A stretch of 64,000 bases of DNA. It comes from Saprospiraceae bacterium (GTDB lineage: Bacteria > Bacteroidota > Bacteroidia > Chitinophagales > Saprospiraceae). The position numbers and the translations under genes were made by a program. A model generated the notes under the pieces. That model worked only from the letters and a program-made list of their open reading frames with translations, ran no database searches and was not told the origin of the DNA. The stretch lies in contig JADJXD010000001.1 of NCBI GenBank assembly GCA_016715985.1, forward strand, positions 2,914,001 through 2,978,000. Reading direction: 5' to 3'. Below, in pieces: positions 31,544-40,100 of the stretch (position 1 is its first letter; every line of letters begins with the position of its first letter).

Positions 31544-32546
31544 AAATTTGAGATATATATTTATCCCAGCTTTCCTCCGCAATCTTGTTGGTTGCATTTT
31601 CAATAAAATAACTTCCCGCAGCGGGATCCAATACTTTGTTCAGCTTACTTTCTTCATTGAATATATGATGAATATTCAGGCTCAATCGTGCATATTCTTT
31701 ATTTTCAGCATCAGATACAGGCAATCCGTAAACTAAATCAGCAGTACCCAAATAGGCAGATAATTGTATATAAGTCAGTTCTATGAGTTGCAGATTTTGG
31801 TCAGATGTCAGAGAGCTGACAGAAGGCTGTACTATGATGAAAATGGGAATAGTTGTATCCTTTCCGATCATCTTCAAAAAATTGGCCCACAATATACGGA
31901 TTGCACGTATGATCGCGATTGCAGTCAGAAAATCCTTTCCTGCTTCAAATAATACGGCAACATTGTTTATGTTCAGGGATTCCTTTTTGACATAAAAAGA
32001 TTGCAGCATATCTGAAAGTCGGGTAGAAACAGAATCCTGAGTATTAAATTGATATAAGATTCTTAAGTGATTTTCAGGAAGGTGTTTTTCTTCATTGGAT
32101 TGAATAATGAAGGTATGTTTTTTATTTGCAATGTTTAATGAATACCAGTCAGTAAAGCGATTAAGTCCGGATGCACTGCAAGCTGAAAAATCCAGATGAA
32201 GAGTCACATATTCTGGCAGGATATTGGGAAATAATACGTCAAAATCTGTGTTATCAATGATGCTGAAACGTAAACTATGCAGGCCGGTTTCCAGAAATTT
32301 AAGTGCAACTTTATTGGCTTCAATATCATCAGAAATATTCACAGCAGTTCCCCATTGTGGAGTCCGAACATTTAACGGTTTTTCGACCGGATATTCACTG
32401 GACATCTGTACTGCTTCCAATGAAATATTTTCATCGATTTTGTAATCCAAATCAGAGTAATCCTTTTTTCCTTTGAGATCTGAAATGATTTTTTCTACCC
32501 ATTTATGTTTATCAACCGGGCTAAATTCACTAAAATCTGACTTCAT
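31542..32546 (-). CDS. mutA: Methylmalonyl-CoA mutase small subunit, apparently truncated
   Basis: The 334 residues match the N-terminal and TIM-barrel region of the small (non-catalytic) subunit of methylmalonyl-CoA mutase, which pairs with MutB to interconvert succinyl-CoA and (R)-methylmalonyl-CoA. Landmarks are the RTPQWGTAVNI segment, YVTLHLDFSACSA and the conserved LDPAAGSYFIENATNKIAEESW near the C-terminus. Family members usually run on for another 100 or more residues. Here the reading frame ends 9 codons after that motif, and the TAG stop sits exactly at the edge of the 187-bp MITE-like element (31357-31543), so insertion probably removed the tail. A cobalamin domain is absent, as is common for this subunit, and mutB is not in the window. 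The product may be inactive. Confidence 0.8.
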   Translation of the reverse strand: MKSDFSEFSPVDKHKWVEKIISDLKGKKDYSDLDYKIDENISLEAVQMSSEYPVEKPLNVRTPQWGTAVNISDDIEANKVALKFLETGLHSLRFSIIDNTDFDVLFPNILPEYVTLHLDFSACSASGLNRFTDWYSLNIANKKHTFIIQSNEEKHLPENHLRILYQFNTQDSVSTRLSDMLQSFYVKKESLNINNVAVLFEAGKDFLTAIAIIRAIRILWANFLKMIGKDTTIPIFIIVQPSVSSLTSDQNLQLIELTYIQLSAYLGTADLVYGLPVSDAENKEYARLSLNIHHIFNEESKLNKVLDPAAGSYFIENATNKIAEESWDKYISQI

Positions 32547-32675
32547 TTATATGAATTGTTTAAGAATGACAAAGTTAAACAAAAGCTTTCTAAAAGAAAC
32601 ATGTTTTGTGTTTAAACAAATTGCACATATTTTTTAAAAAACTTTAAGCGGGAGGGTCGTCCCTTGAGTGATTGA

Positions 32676-32700
32676 GCCCGCCTGCTCCGAAGCGGGCAGG
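32676..32700. repeat. GC-rich hairpin repeat (GCCCGCCTG / CGGGCAGG type)
   Basis: GCCCGC...GCGGGC (32676-32697), overlapping CCTGC...GCAGG, forms a compact hairpin similar in sequence to the centre of the MITE-like element at 31441-31467. This suggests the same class of intergenic repeat. Confidence 0.5.
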
Positions 32701-32766
32701 GGTTGCTGGATGAATTGATATTATCCTTTTAAACAGTTGTTTATTCTATTAACTGCATAATCTTTT

Positions 32767-32820
32767 GTAAATGCCATTTTTTTATTGTCTGGAATCAATC
32801 TAAATTATAATGGCATTTAC
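32767..32820. repeat. 11-bp perfect inverted repeat upstream of the nfu-like gene
   Basis: GTAAATGCCAT (32767-32777) and ATGGCATTTAC (32810-32820) are exact reverse complements 32 bp apart, 54 bp before the nfu-like start. They could be a small repeat element or the operator of a dimeric regulator. The rest of the 32547-32873 gap is AT-rich with no gene seen. Confidence 0.55.
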
Positions 32821-32873
32821 TAAACTATTAATAACAGGTGGTTGTTTATGACTGAAACAAAATATTCTGATAA

Positions 32874-33479
32874 ATGGAAGCAGTGAAAACACCGGTTATG
32901 CTTTATACGGAGCAGACCCCCAATCCGGAAACATTAAAATTTGTGACCAATAAAATGCTCTATAAAGGAACGGCGGATTTTAAAGATCAGGCATTTGCAG
33001 AAGAGTGGTCCGAACTGGCGAAGGCGCTTTTTCAATTTCCTTATGTTAGAGGCGTTTATATTTGCAATAACTTTGTCACAGTGACAAAAGAATTCAATTA
33101 TGCATGGGAAGATATCATGCTGCAATTGAAGGAATTTATCAAAGCGTATGTCAGTGAAGAAAAGTCCATTATCAATGAAGGATTTGAAGAAGCAGTAGCT
33201 AAAATTGAAGCTGATAATTCAGAAATAACATATACAGGAGACGAAGTCGAACTCGTAAAGAAAATAAAAGACCTGATCGATACCTATGTAAAACCGGCGG
33301 TAGAAATGGATGGCGGCAACATCGAGTTTAAATCTTTTCAACAAGGAATAGTGACGGTTGTACTGCAGGGTTCATGCAGTGGCTGCCCGTCTTCCACAGT
33401 GACATTAAAATCCGGCATCGAAGGAATGCTTAAGAGGATGGTGCCCGAAGTAAAAGAAGTCGTCTCAGAAATGGGTTAA
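32874..33479 (+). CDS. Nfu-type iron-sulfur cluster scaffold (NifU N- and C-terminal domains)
   Basis: This 201-residue protein has the Nfu N-terminal domain (YTEQTPNPETLKFVTNK, about residues 11-27) followed by a NifU-like C-terminal domain with the cluster-binding CxxC in GSCSGCPSSTVTLKSG (Cys168, Cys171). It carries or delivers 4Fe-4S clusters to client proteins; lipoyl synthase in this window is a typical client type. I keep ATG 32874, although MLYTEQTPNPE a few codons later would also fit. A terminator-like hairpin follows. Confidence 0.9.
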   Translation: MEAVKTPVMLYTEQTPNPETLKFVTNKMLYKGTADFKDQAFAEEWSELAKALFQFPYVRGVYICNNFVTVTKEFNYAWEDIMLQLKEFIKAYVSEEKSIINEGFEEAVAKIEADNSEITYTGDEVELVKKIKDLIDTYVKPAVEMDGGNIEFKSFQQGIVTVVLQGSCSGCPSSTVTLKSGIEGMLKRMVPEVKEVVSEMG

Positions 33480-33518
33480 GAATTCATTTTTATACAAAAT
33501 ATATTTAAACATCTACTT

Positions 33519-33548
33519 GAGGGTCGGGAAATTTTCCGGCTCTTTTTG
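33519..33548 (+). terminator. Terminator-like hairpin after the nfu-like gene
   Basis: An imperfect stem (33519-33528 with 33535-33543, with a small G bulge) is followed by CTTTTTG. It fits an intrinsic terminator for the nfu-like transcript, with moderate support because the stem is not perfect. Confidence 0.5.
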
Positions 33549-33577
33549 TTTCAATGATTTCAGATGTTATTTAAAAC

Positions 33578-34381
33578 ATGAAAATAATGGAAAAAGAAGC
33601 TTTAATGCAGTTGCGTGATAAAGTATTAAAAGTAGTAAACGAAGCTGCTGCATTTATTAACACCCAAAGTACTTTAATTGCTGAAATCGATGTAACAGAA
33701 AAGGGCAAAAACTCTCTTGTTTCTTATGTGGACAGACAATCCGAAGAGATACTAATCAAAGGATTATCATCATTGCAATCGGAAGCAGGTTTTATTACTG
33801 AAGAAGAAATGACCAGCCAATCCTTAAAAGATCTGACCTGGATAATTGATCCCTTGGACGGAACCACCAATTTTTTGCATGATGTACCATGTTTTTCAAT
33901 AAGTGTGGCATTGTATGACGGAAGCGAAATAATTCTGGGAGTAGTCCATGAAGTAACCCGACAGGAAGTATTTCATGCCACAAAGGACAGCGGAGCATTT
34001 ATGAACGATACACCACTTTCAGTTACAAACAGGACTTCGTTTCATGATGTATTGATAGGTACCGGATTTCCTTACACAACGGACCAAACTGTTCAGGCAC
34101 ATTTTGAGACCTTAAAGGAAATCTTATGGCAAACGAGAGGAATCCGCAGATTGGGTTCTGCTGCGGTTGATCTTTGTTATGTAGCATGTGGCAGATTCGG
34201 GGCATTTTATGAAAACTCTCTCAATTCTTATGATATCGCTGCGGGAGCATTGATTGTGAAAGAGGCCGGAGGATTCATATCTGATTTTAAGGGCGAAGAA
34301 AAATGGTTGTTTGAAGGGGAGATATTGGCAACAGCTCCCCAATTTAAAGATCAGATGTTGTCTGCGTTGCGGTGGTTTTAA
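33578..34381 (+). CDS. Inositol-monophosphatase family protein
   Basis: This 267-residue enzyme shows the metal-dependent phosphatase motifs of the family: GFITEEE (first metal-binding Glu), WIIDPLDGTTNFLHDVPCF (about residues 88-106) and SYDIAAGALIVKEAGG (about 217-232). Family members hydrolyse inositol phosphates, 3'-phosphoadenosine phosphates or sugar phosphates; the substrate cannot be fixed here. Two starts are possible, ATG 33578 or ATG 33587 (MEKEALMQL). It sits alone between the nfu-like gene and the blaI-like promoter region. Confidence 0.9.
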   Translation: MKIMEKEALMQLRDKVLKVVNEAAAFINTQSTLIAEIDVTEKGKNSLVSYVDRQSEEILIKGLSSLQSEAGFITEEEMTSQSLKDLTWIIDPLDGTTNFLHDVPCFSISVALYDGSEIILGVVHEVTRQEVFHATKDSGAFMNDTPLSVTNRTSFHDVLIGTGFPYTTDQTVQAHFETLKEILWQTRGIRRLGSAAVDLCYVACGRFGAFYENSLNSYDIAAGALIVKEAGGFISDFKGEEKWLFEGEILATAPQFKDQMLSALRWF

Positions 34382-34515
34382 GGAAGTTGTTTTCTCAAAT
34401 GACTTAGCTGAATTATGATTTGTGATATCTTAGATCATTCAAAGAAATACTATTAGCTTTCTGAAAAAATGTAATTAAATTACTGTTATCAACATTTTTT
34501 TCCTATTTTGTAAAA

Positions 34516-34566
34516 TTTAGTTGCACAACTAAAAAATACGTTGTATATTTGCATTGTTAGTTGTAA
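34516..34566 (+). promoter_or_regulatory. Promoter with palindromic operator for the BlaI/BlaR1-like pair
   Basis: TTTAGTTG-CA-CAACTAAA (34516-34533) is a perfect two-armed palindrome overlapping the expected -33 region. TATATTTG (34544-34551) matches TAnnTTTG, with 20 nt between the TTG of the palindrome and the TA of the box. A half-site TTAGTTGTAA follows at 34557-34566. BlaI/MecI-type repressors bind such dyads as dimers and usually repress their own operon, so autorepression is the simple reading. The promoter lies about 165 bp before the start codon. Confidence 0.65.
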
Positions 34567-34636
34567 ATGTACCATAGTTTGAAATATTGGATAGATAAAT
34601 GACAGGGTGAATTTATGAAAGGTAGTCCGCTGTATA

Positions 34637-34700
34637 ATTCACTCATTCACTCATTCACTCATTCACTCATTCACTCATTCACTCATTTTCTCATTCAATC
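34637..34700 (+). repeat. 8-bp tandem repeat (ATTCACTC) in the blaI-like leader
   Basis: Six exact ATTCACTC units (34637-34684) are followed by two degenerate units (to 34700), ending 15 bp before the ATG at 34716 and lying downstream of the predicted promoter. The tract is therefore in the 5' untranslated leader. Unit gain or loss by slippage would change leader length without touching the reading frame. Confidence 0.85.
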
Positions 34701-34715
34701 ATTGAAATACAAAAA

Positions 34716-35072
34716 ATGCAAAAATTAACCAAAGCAGAAGAAGAAATTATGCAGTTATTCTGGGACAAAGGTCCGTCACTTGTCAGTGCTCTGATTGAAG
34801 AAATGCCGGAACCAAAGCCACCGCACTCATCGGTTTCTTCTATCGTAAGAATTCTGGAGAAAAAAGGATTTGTAGATCATAAGACTTACGGAAAGACCTA
34901 CGAATATTTCCCCATCATCAGCAAAAAGGAATATTCCAGATTTTCTCTATCCAAACTTATCAGCAACTACTTTGAAGGTTCTGCAAATGAACTGGTTTCT
35001 TTTCTCGTGAAAGAGAATGACCTGACACTTTCAGAATTAGAAAAAATAAAAAGTGAATTATCTTCAAAATAA
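34716..35072 (+). CDS. BlaI/MecI-family transcriptional repressor
   Basis: This 118-residue protein is a winged-helix repressor of the BlaI/MecI/CopY family: LTKAEEEIMQLFWDKGPS near the start, recognition-helix region SSVSSIVRILEKKGFVDHK and KTYEYFPIISKKEYSR. The C-terminal dimerisation part contains the region that a BlaR1-type protease would cut. It lies 21 bp upstream of an M56-peptidase gene, the usual repressor-sensor pair. No beta-lactamase is nearby, so resistance is not implied; in this phylum such pairs are widespread and their signals mostly unknown. Confidence 0.92.
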   Translation: MQKLTKAEEEIMQLFWDKGPSLVSALIEEMPEPKPPHSSVSSIVRILEKKGFVDHKTYGKTYEYFPIISKKEYSRFSLSKLISNYFEGSANELVSFLVKENDLTLSELEKIKSELSSK

Positions 35073-35093
35073 AAATTTTAAAACCTGGCAATC

Positions 35094-36845
35094 ATGTTTA
35101 TATATCTGATTCAATCTTCCACCTGCCTCATCATTCTGTATGGTTTTTATTATTTGGTTTTGTCCGGAATGACTTTTTTCAGGTACAACAGAGTTTATCT
35201 GCTCAGTGCGATGACGGCTTCCCTGCTTATTCCAGTTGTTGCCCCTTTATTAATTTTACCGGAAGATATAAGACCTATTTTGACATTGAATTTTGTGAGT
35301 GATGAAATAAGCATTGTTTCTGCCAAAAAATTGAGTGGAACAGATTGGATGGAGTTAACTAAAAGTGCCTTGTGGGGAATTTATTATTTGGGTGTATTGA
35401 CCGTTTTGGCGAAAATATTTTATGGTCTTTCCAAAATTTACAATTACTATCGTCATGGTACTAAAGAATTGCGTTTTGGTCAGATGATCATTTCCACCGA
35501 TGCTGTTCACTTACCTTTTTCATTTTTTAATGCCATTTTCATCAGCAAACATGTTTCTTTGAATGACAATATTCAAACCATTCTCCTTCATGAAAAAATT
35601 CATACCAGTCAATGGCACACCGTGGATATTCTGGTCGCTGAAGTAATCCATGCTTTTTTCTGGTTCAATCCGGTAATGGTTTTCTATAAAAAGTCACTGA
35701 GAGAAGCCCATGAATTTCTGGCCGATGCCTATGTGTGCCGTGACACAAATGTTTCAGAATACACAGAACTTTTACTGACTAAAAGTAATAACTATATGGA
35801 AACTGCCTTAACCAATCAATTTTTTCATTCACAAATCAAAAAAAGAATAATGATGATGACAAAAAGCCCTTCTTCAGCCACATCCATCTGGAAATTTGCG
35901 TTGGCTGTTCCCGTTTTATTGTTTGTGGTGTTTTCATTTGCGACGCCGGGTCAGTCTGTAAACAAAAACAGTACAGAAATGGTAACAGATACTATGCCAC
36001 CTGCTCCGCCAGCACCACCGAAAGTGCCAAATGTTCATGTGGAAGTACCAGCACCAACTCCTCCGCCACCACCCCCTGCACCCGCTGCCCCCAAAACCAT
36101 GATACCTGTCCCTCCAACACCACCTTCTCCGCCCTCAAAAAAGGATGGTGAAATATTTCAAATGGTAGACGAAATGCCCCGATTTCCGGGTTGTGAAAAT
36201 TTGAGTAAATCTGAAAAGGCAAATTGTTCTGAAAAAGCTTTATTTGAATACATCGCTAAAAATTTAAAGTATCCGGAAGAAGCCAGAAAAGCCGGATTGG
36301 AAGGAATCTGTGTCGTCAAATATGTAGTTACGAAAAAAGGGGAAATAAAAAATGTCACCATGCTGAAGGATATAGGAATGGGTTGTGGAAACGAAGTCCT
36401 GAGAGTTATTGAAAATATGAATAAGTTGGAAAATAAATGGACCCCCGGTAAAGACAATGGTAAATCAGTAGATGTAGAGTTAACTTTGCCTGTCAAATTT
36501 AAGCTTGATAGTAACAGTACAGGTATGATTCATAACAAGGAAAGTATAGATATTTCAGGTCTGGTGAATAGTTATAAAGTCTTGAATGAAGAAAAACTAT
36601 ATCGGGATCATCCTGAAAATTTAGACCTGCTGGCAAATCTCACTAATCCGAATCATACAGAAAAACCATATTTTACCATTAACGGAATTGAAGCAAACAC
36701 AGATGTATTTGAAAATATGTTATCCATGAATGTAGAAAAAGTGACTATTTCCTGGCCTCCCGACTCAGTAAAAAAATATGGTGAAAAGGCAAAACACGGA
36801 TACGTAGATCTTGAAAATCCGAAATTTATCAGAGGAACGAAATAA
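35094..36845 (+). CDS. BlaR1-type M56 metallopeptidase sensor with TonB-like C-terminal domain
   Basis: The 583-residue membrane protein has several N-terminal transmembrane helices (about residues 3-25, 35-57, 90-110), a zinc-protease motif HEKIH (166-170) with the distal EAHEFLADAYV (about 204-214), and a fourth helix near 265-285 (FALAVPVLLFVVFSFA). After that comes a Pro-rich linker (about 300-345) and a TonB-type C-terminal domain (FPGCENL..., LKYPEEARKAGLEGICVVKYVV, about 360-470), then a further ~110-residue tail. In BlaR1 systems the external domain senses a ligand and the protease then cuts the BlaI repressor. Here the external sensor is TonB-like instead of penicillin-binding, so the signal may come from the periplasm or outer membrane; that is inference. 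Confidence 0.88.
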   Translation: MFIYLIQSSTCLIILYGFYYLVLSGMTFFRYNRVYLLSAMTASLLIPVVAPLLILPEDIRPILTLNFVSDEISIVSAKKLSGTDWMELTKSALWGIYYLGVLTVLAKIFYGLSKIYNYYRHGTKELRFGQMIISTDAVHLPFSFFNAIFISKHVSLNDNIQTILLHEKIHTSQWHTVDILVAEVIHAFFWFNPVMVFYKKSLREAHEFLADAYVCRDTNVSEYTELLLTKSNNYMETALTNQFFHSQIKKRIMMMTKSPSSATSIWKFALAVPVLLFVVFSFATPGQSVNKNSTEMVTDTMPPAPPAPPKVPNVHVEVPAPTPPPPPPAPAAPKTMIPVPPTPPSPPSKKDGEIFQMVDEMPRFPGCENLSKSEKANCSEKALFEYIAKNLKYPEEARKAGLEGICVVKYVVTKKGEIKNVTMLKDIGMGCGNEVLRVIENMNKLENKWTPGKDNGKSVDVELTLPVKFKLDSNSTGMIHNKESIDISGLVNSYKVLNEEKLYRDHPENLDLLANLTNPNHTEKPYFTINGIEANTDVFENMLSMNVEKVTISWPPDSVKKYGEKAKHGYVDLENPKFIRGTK

Positions 36846-36982
36846 GTTACCTGTAATCAAAAATGATTCATCACGCAAAATTTAGTAATTTTGTCTGTAT
36901 AAAATTATATAAAATATTATTTTTTATATATGAATTATATGATATTAAATTATTAATTATATAAAAAATACCACAAGTAAAA

Positions 36983-37013
36983 TTTGTAAATTGAATATTT
37001 CATCTTACTTTTG
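36983..37013 (+). promoter_or_regulatory. Promoter for the M43 metalloprotease gene (TTTG-N19-TACTTTTG)
   Basis: TTTG at 36983-36986 and TACTTTTG at 37006-37013, with 19 nt between them, match the Bacteroidota -33/-7 consensus exactly. The box lies about 110 bp before ATG 37123. The surrounding gap (36846-37122) is very AT-rich with no other feature seen. Confidence 0.7.
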
Positions 37014-37138
37014 TATTGACAATTGATCAGGACAGAAAAAAATTACTTCAATCCCGGGCAATCAAGTAATACTTTTTCAAATTTTCTGATTAGAACTATT
37101 ATTTCTATTTAAACAACTTATCATGAAAACAACAAGAT

Positions 37139-37165
37139 TTTCTTTCTTTCTTTCTTTCTTTCTTT
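37139..37165 (+). repeat. (TTTC)6 tetranucleotide tract inside signal-peptide codons
   Basis: Six exact TTTC units (37139-37162) plus TTT lie 5 codons after ATG 37123. Read from that ATG, translation gives MKTTRFSFFLSFFL and stops at TGA 37165-37167. One extra unit (or two fewer) would put the ATG in frame with the metalloprotease and give MKTTRFSFFLSFFLSLNLL followed by NAQ, a near-ideal Sec signal peptide. This is the design of a slippage-driven on/off switch; an error in unit count during sequencing or assembly would look the same. Confidence 0.85.
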
Positions 37166-40100
37166 GAATTTGCTAAATGCTCAGGAATTTGAATGTGGGT
37201 CATACGCTTCTGAAAGTGATGTGGAAAATATAATAACCAAGTTAAACCACATACATGGCCTGAATAGATCAGCAGGTCAATGTAGCGATCCTGTATGGAC
37301 CAATGGAGATGTCACATATAATCTAATACTTGAATATTCTCCATCATTTACTCCGGAATCTGTAATGTCACATTATGTAAATGTTATAAGAAATACATTC
37401 GGTCCTTATGGCATTAGATTTAATATTTTACTATTGCAAAATTCATGTACTGATTGCGAAGGCATACTTGACACTTCTTGGGGATATGATTGGCAATCAC
37501 CACCTTTTGATAATTGTCTTTATGGACGAATTGTTGAAAAAGGATTTGCTAACTATGGAGGACAAGGTGATTATAGAGGACATTTTTGGTCAACTGAGAT
37601 TGGGCAGATAATTATTCATGAACTAGGACATGCCTTAGGGTTGCTGCATACTTTTCATGGATTTAGGGAGAATGACCATGAGGTGGTCCAATCAGGTCAG
37701 GATTGTCCTTGTAACTGCCTTGATAAAGCAGATCTAATTTGTGATACACCATCAGACCCATATAAGAGTTCTTTTGAGTATCCTTCTGTAGAAGCTGTTG
37801 CCTGGAATACTCCTATGTTCAATAATTCTACCAATACCATTGAGAATCTGGACAATAAGAAAGATATTTGCGATACTGACTTCAGTGCTATAAACAATCA
37901 AATATATGTAATGGATAATTTTATGAGCTATCACGGAGTAGTAACATTATTCACTCAGGGGCAAATAGATCAAATAAGATACTTAAATCAATTTCAGCCT
38001 TGGGTATCTCAGTCAAATAATTCTGGTGTTGATTTTGTGCCAGGAGGTGATATCTCCATTCCCACAGAATTTAATCAAAGTAAAGTTATCACATCAGATT
38101 TACACCTGTACAGCGATTTAAATATTAGTAATTGTGATATTTTTTTCACTAAAGATATTAAAATAGTGATGCACAACGGATCAAAATTGATCTTAAATAA
38201 TGCAAAATTACTTTCAAATACAGATGAGCTGTGTTCATTGGATCCTGGATTATGGGATGGTATAAAAGTTAATGGAAGAGCAGAAATCAAACTTTTAAAC
38301 GGATCTGTCATTGGCGAAACCAAAAATACTTGTATTGAATCTATTGGTCTCGATAAGAGATTAATCTTAACCATACAGTCCGGTTCAAGTCTGATTAATT
38401 ATTTAAAGGACGTAATTATTGCTAAAAATAGTTTAATTTTTCTAAGAACCAGTGGAGGTTCTAATTTTAATGGAAGATTTGTAGTTGATAATTGTCAAGG
38501 GGCTGTTTATTTTTCAAATACAACTTTTGCTCCAAGTATTCCCAGCTCAATTATTAATTGTAATGTAACCATCGATAACGACTGTATATTTAATACAAGA
38601 TTGGATATAGATAATTCAAAGTTTAAAACATTAAATATTTCAAATAGTGCGTTTACAGCACTTCTTGTAGTTGAAAATTCAGTTGCGCCTGTTAATATTA
38701 AAAACAATGATTTTTTAGGAATTAATAGCACCTTAAGAATCAATAAGGCAATAGATTTTGATGTAGTGGATAATCGTTTTGACAGTAATGTTCAGAGTTT
38801 AAGAATCGGTGCTATGCCAAATAATTCTAATTTAATTTTAAATAATGATTTCAAAAACACAAATACAGGAATCATTATCAATGGTCAAGCCAGTGGACTC
38901 GCTCTGGAATGCAATACGCATGAGAACACTACCAATACAGATTGGGAGATAAATTACAAAATTGCTGCAAGTCAGGGCGATGATAAAGTGGCAGCAGGTA
39001 ACACTTTCTCAAGATTCAATCCTGAGATTAAGTATGTGCCCAATTCTTCGTTGGATTACTACCACCGCACATTGACAACCGAAGAGCCCATCTTCATTAC
39101 AGGAGCAGGGGCTGCGAATTTCAGTAAAACTGCATTAACAAATTCTACAATTTCAAAATGTGACATCCCTTATCCGCCCGGACCTGTATATCCTGCGCAC
39201 TGCTCCAATGGTGTACTGGATGCTAACGAGACTGGAATAGACTGTGGAGGTTCATGTAAGGTTTGTTTAGTTGAAGTAGAACCAGTAATTGGAGGCACAG
39301 TTATTAGCCCCTGGCCCAAAGTGTTCTGCATGAATGGAAGGATGGATGGAGACGAAACGGGAGTAGATTGTGGTGGCGTACATTGTCCGCCATGCAACAT
39401 AGGAAATTGTAGTGACGGTATTAGGAATAATGGTGAAGATGATGTAGATTGTGGAGGACCATGCCCGCCTTGTGCAGGTATTCTACCTCATCCATGCTTT
39501 GATGGTATCTTGAATGGTAATGAAACAGCAATAGATTGTGGAGGTGATTGTTTACCTTGTACAGGTGATCCAGTATTTCCATCTGAAGATCCGTTTTATA
39601 CTGATTTTGTAGATATTCTGACGGGCATTTACGGACCGGATAAGATCGTACCAGGTGATGAAATAACTATTAGACCGGATATTGAAGCAATAGAAGCATT
39701 GCAGGATAATGGTAATACACCTCAGATGGTAAACATCATTCAGTCTTATAGTGCTTCTGATCCTTTATATGTCGTAGCACAACTTCAGTCTGCTTCGCCA
39801 TTTGTGTCTGTAAAGGCCATTCATACTTTATTAGGATATACATCTCATTTTACGGAAGGTGAAATAACAGGAATTCTTAAACAAAATCCATGCGTACTGC
39901 AGGACCCTTGGATATCCTGGGTGGTATATGAAAGTGGCAGCTTGAGTTCAGTAAATATTGCATTGATAAAAGAAGCACAGGAAAACGGGGATGTATGCAC
40001 TGAAAAATATAATGTGATTAATATAAAAAGACATTATATGCAGTATATGATTAGACAAAAGATCCTGACAGCTATGGGCACTGGTTATCCGGATTTGCAA

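Noticed and set aside
34637..34700. CRISPR or attachment site at the ATTCACTC tract
   Set aside because: The unit is 8 bp with no spacers; it is a simple tandem repeat in a leader.
34716..36845. Beta-lactam resistance operon
   Set aside because: The pair is BlaI/BlaR1-like, but there is no beta-lactamase or penicillin-binding sensor domain in the region.
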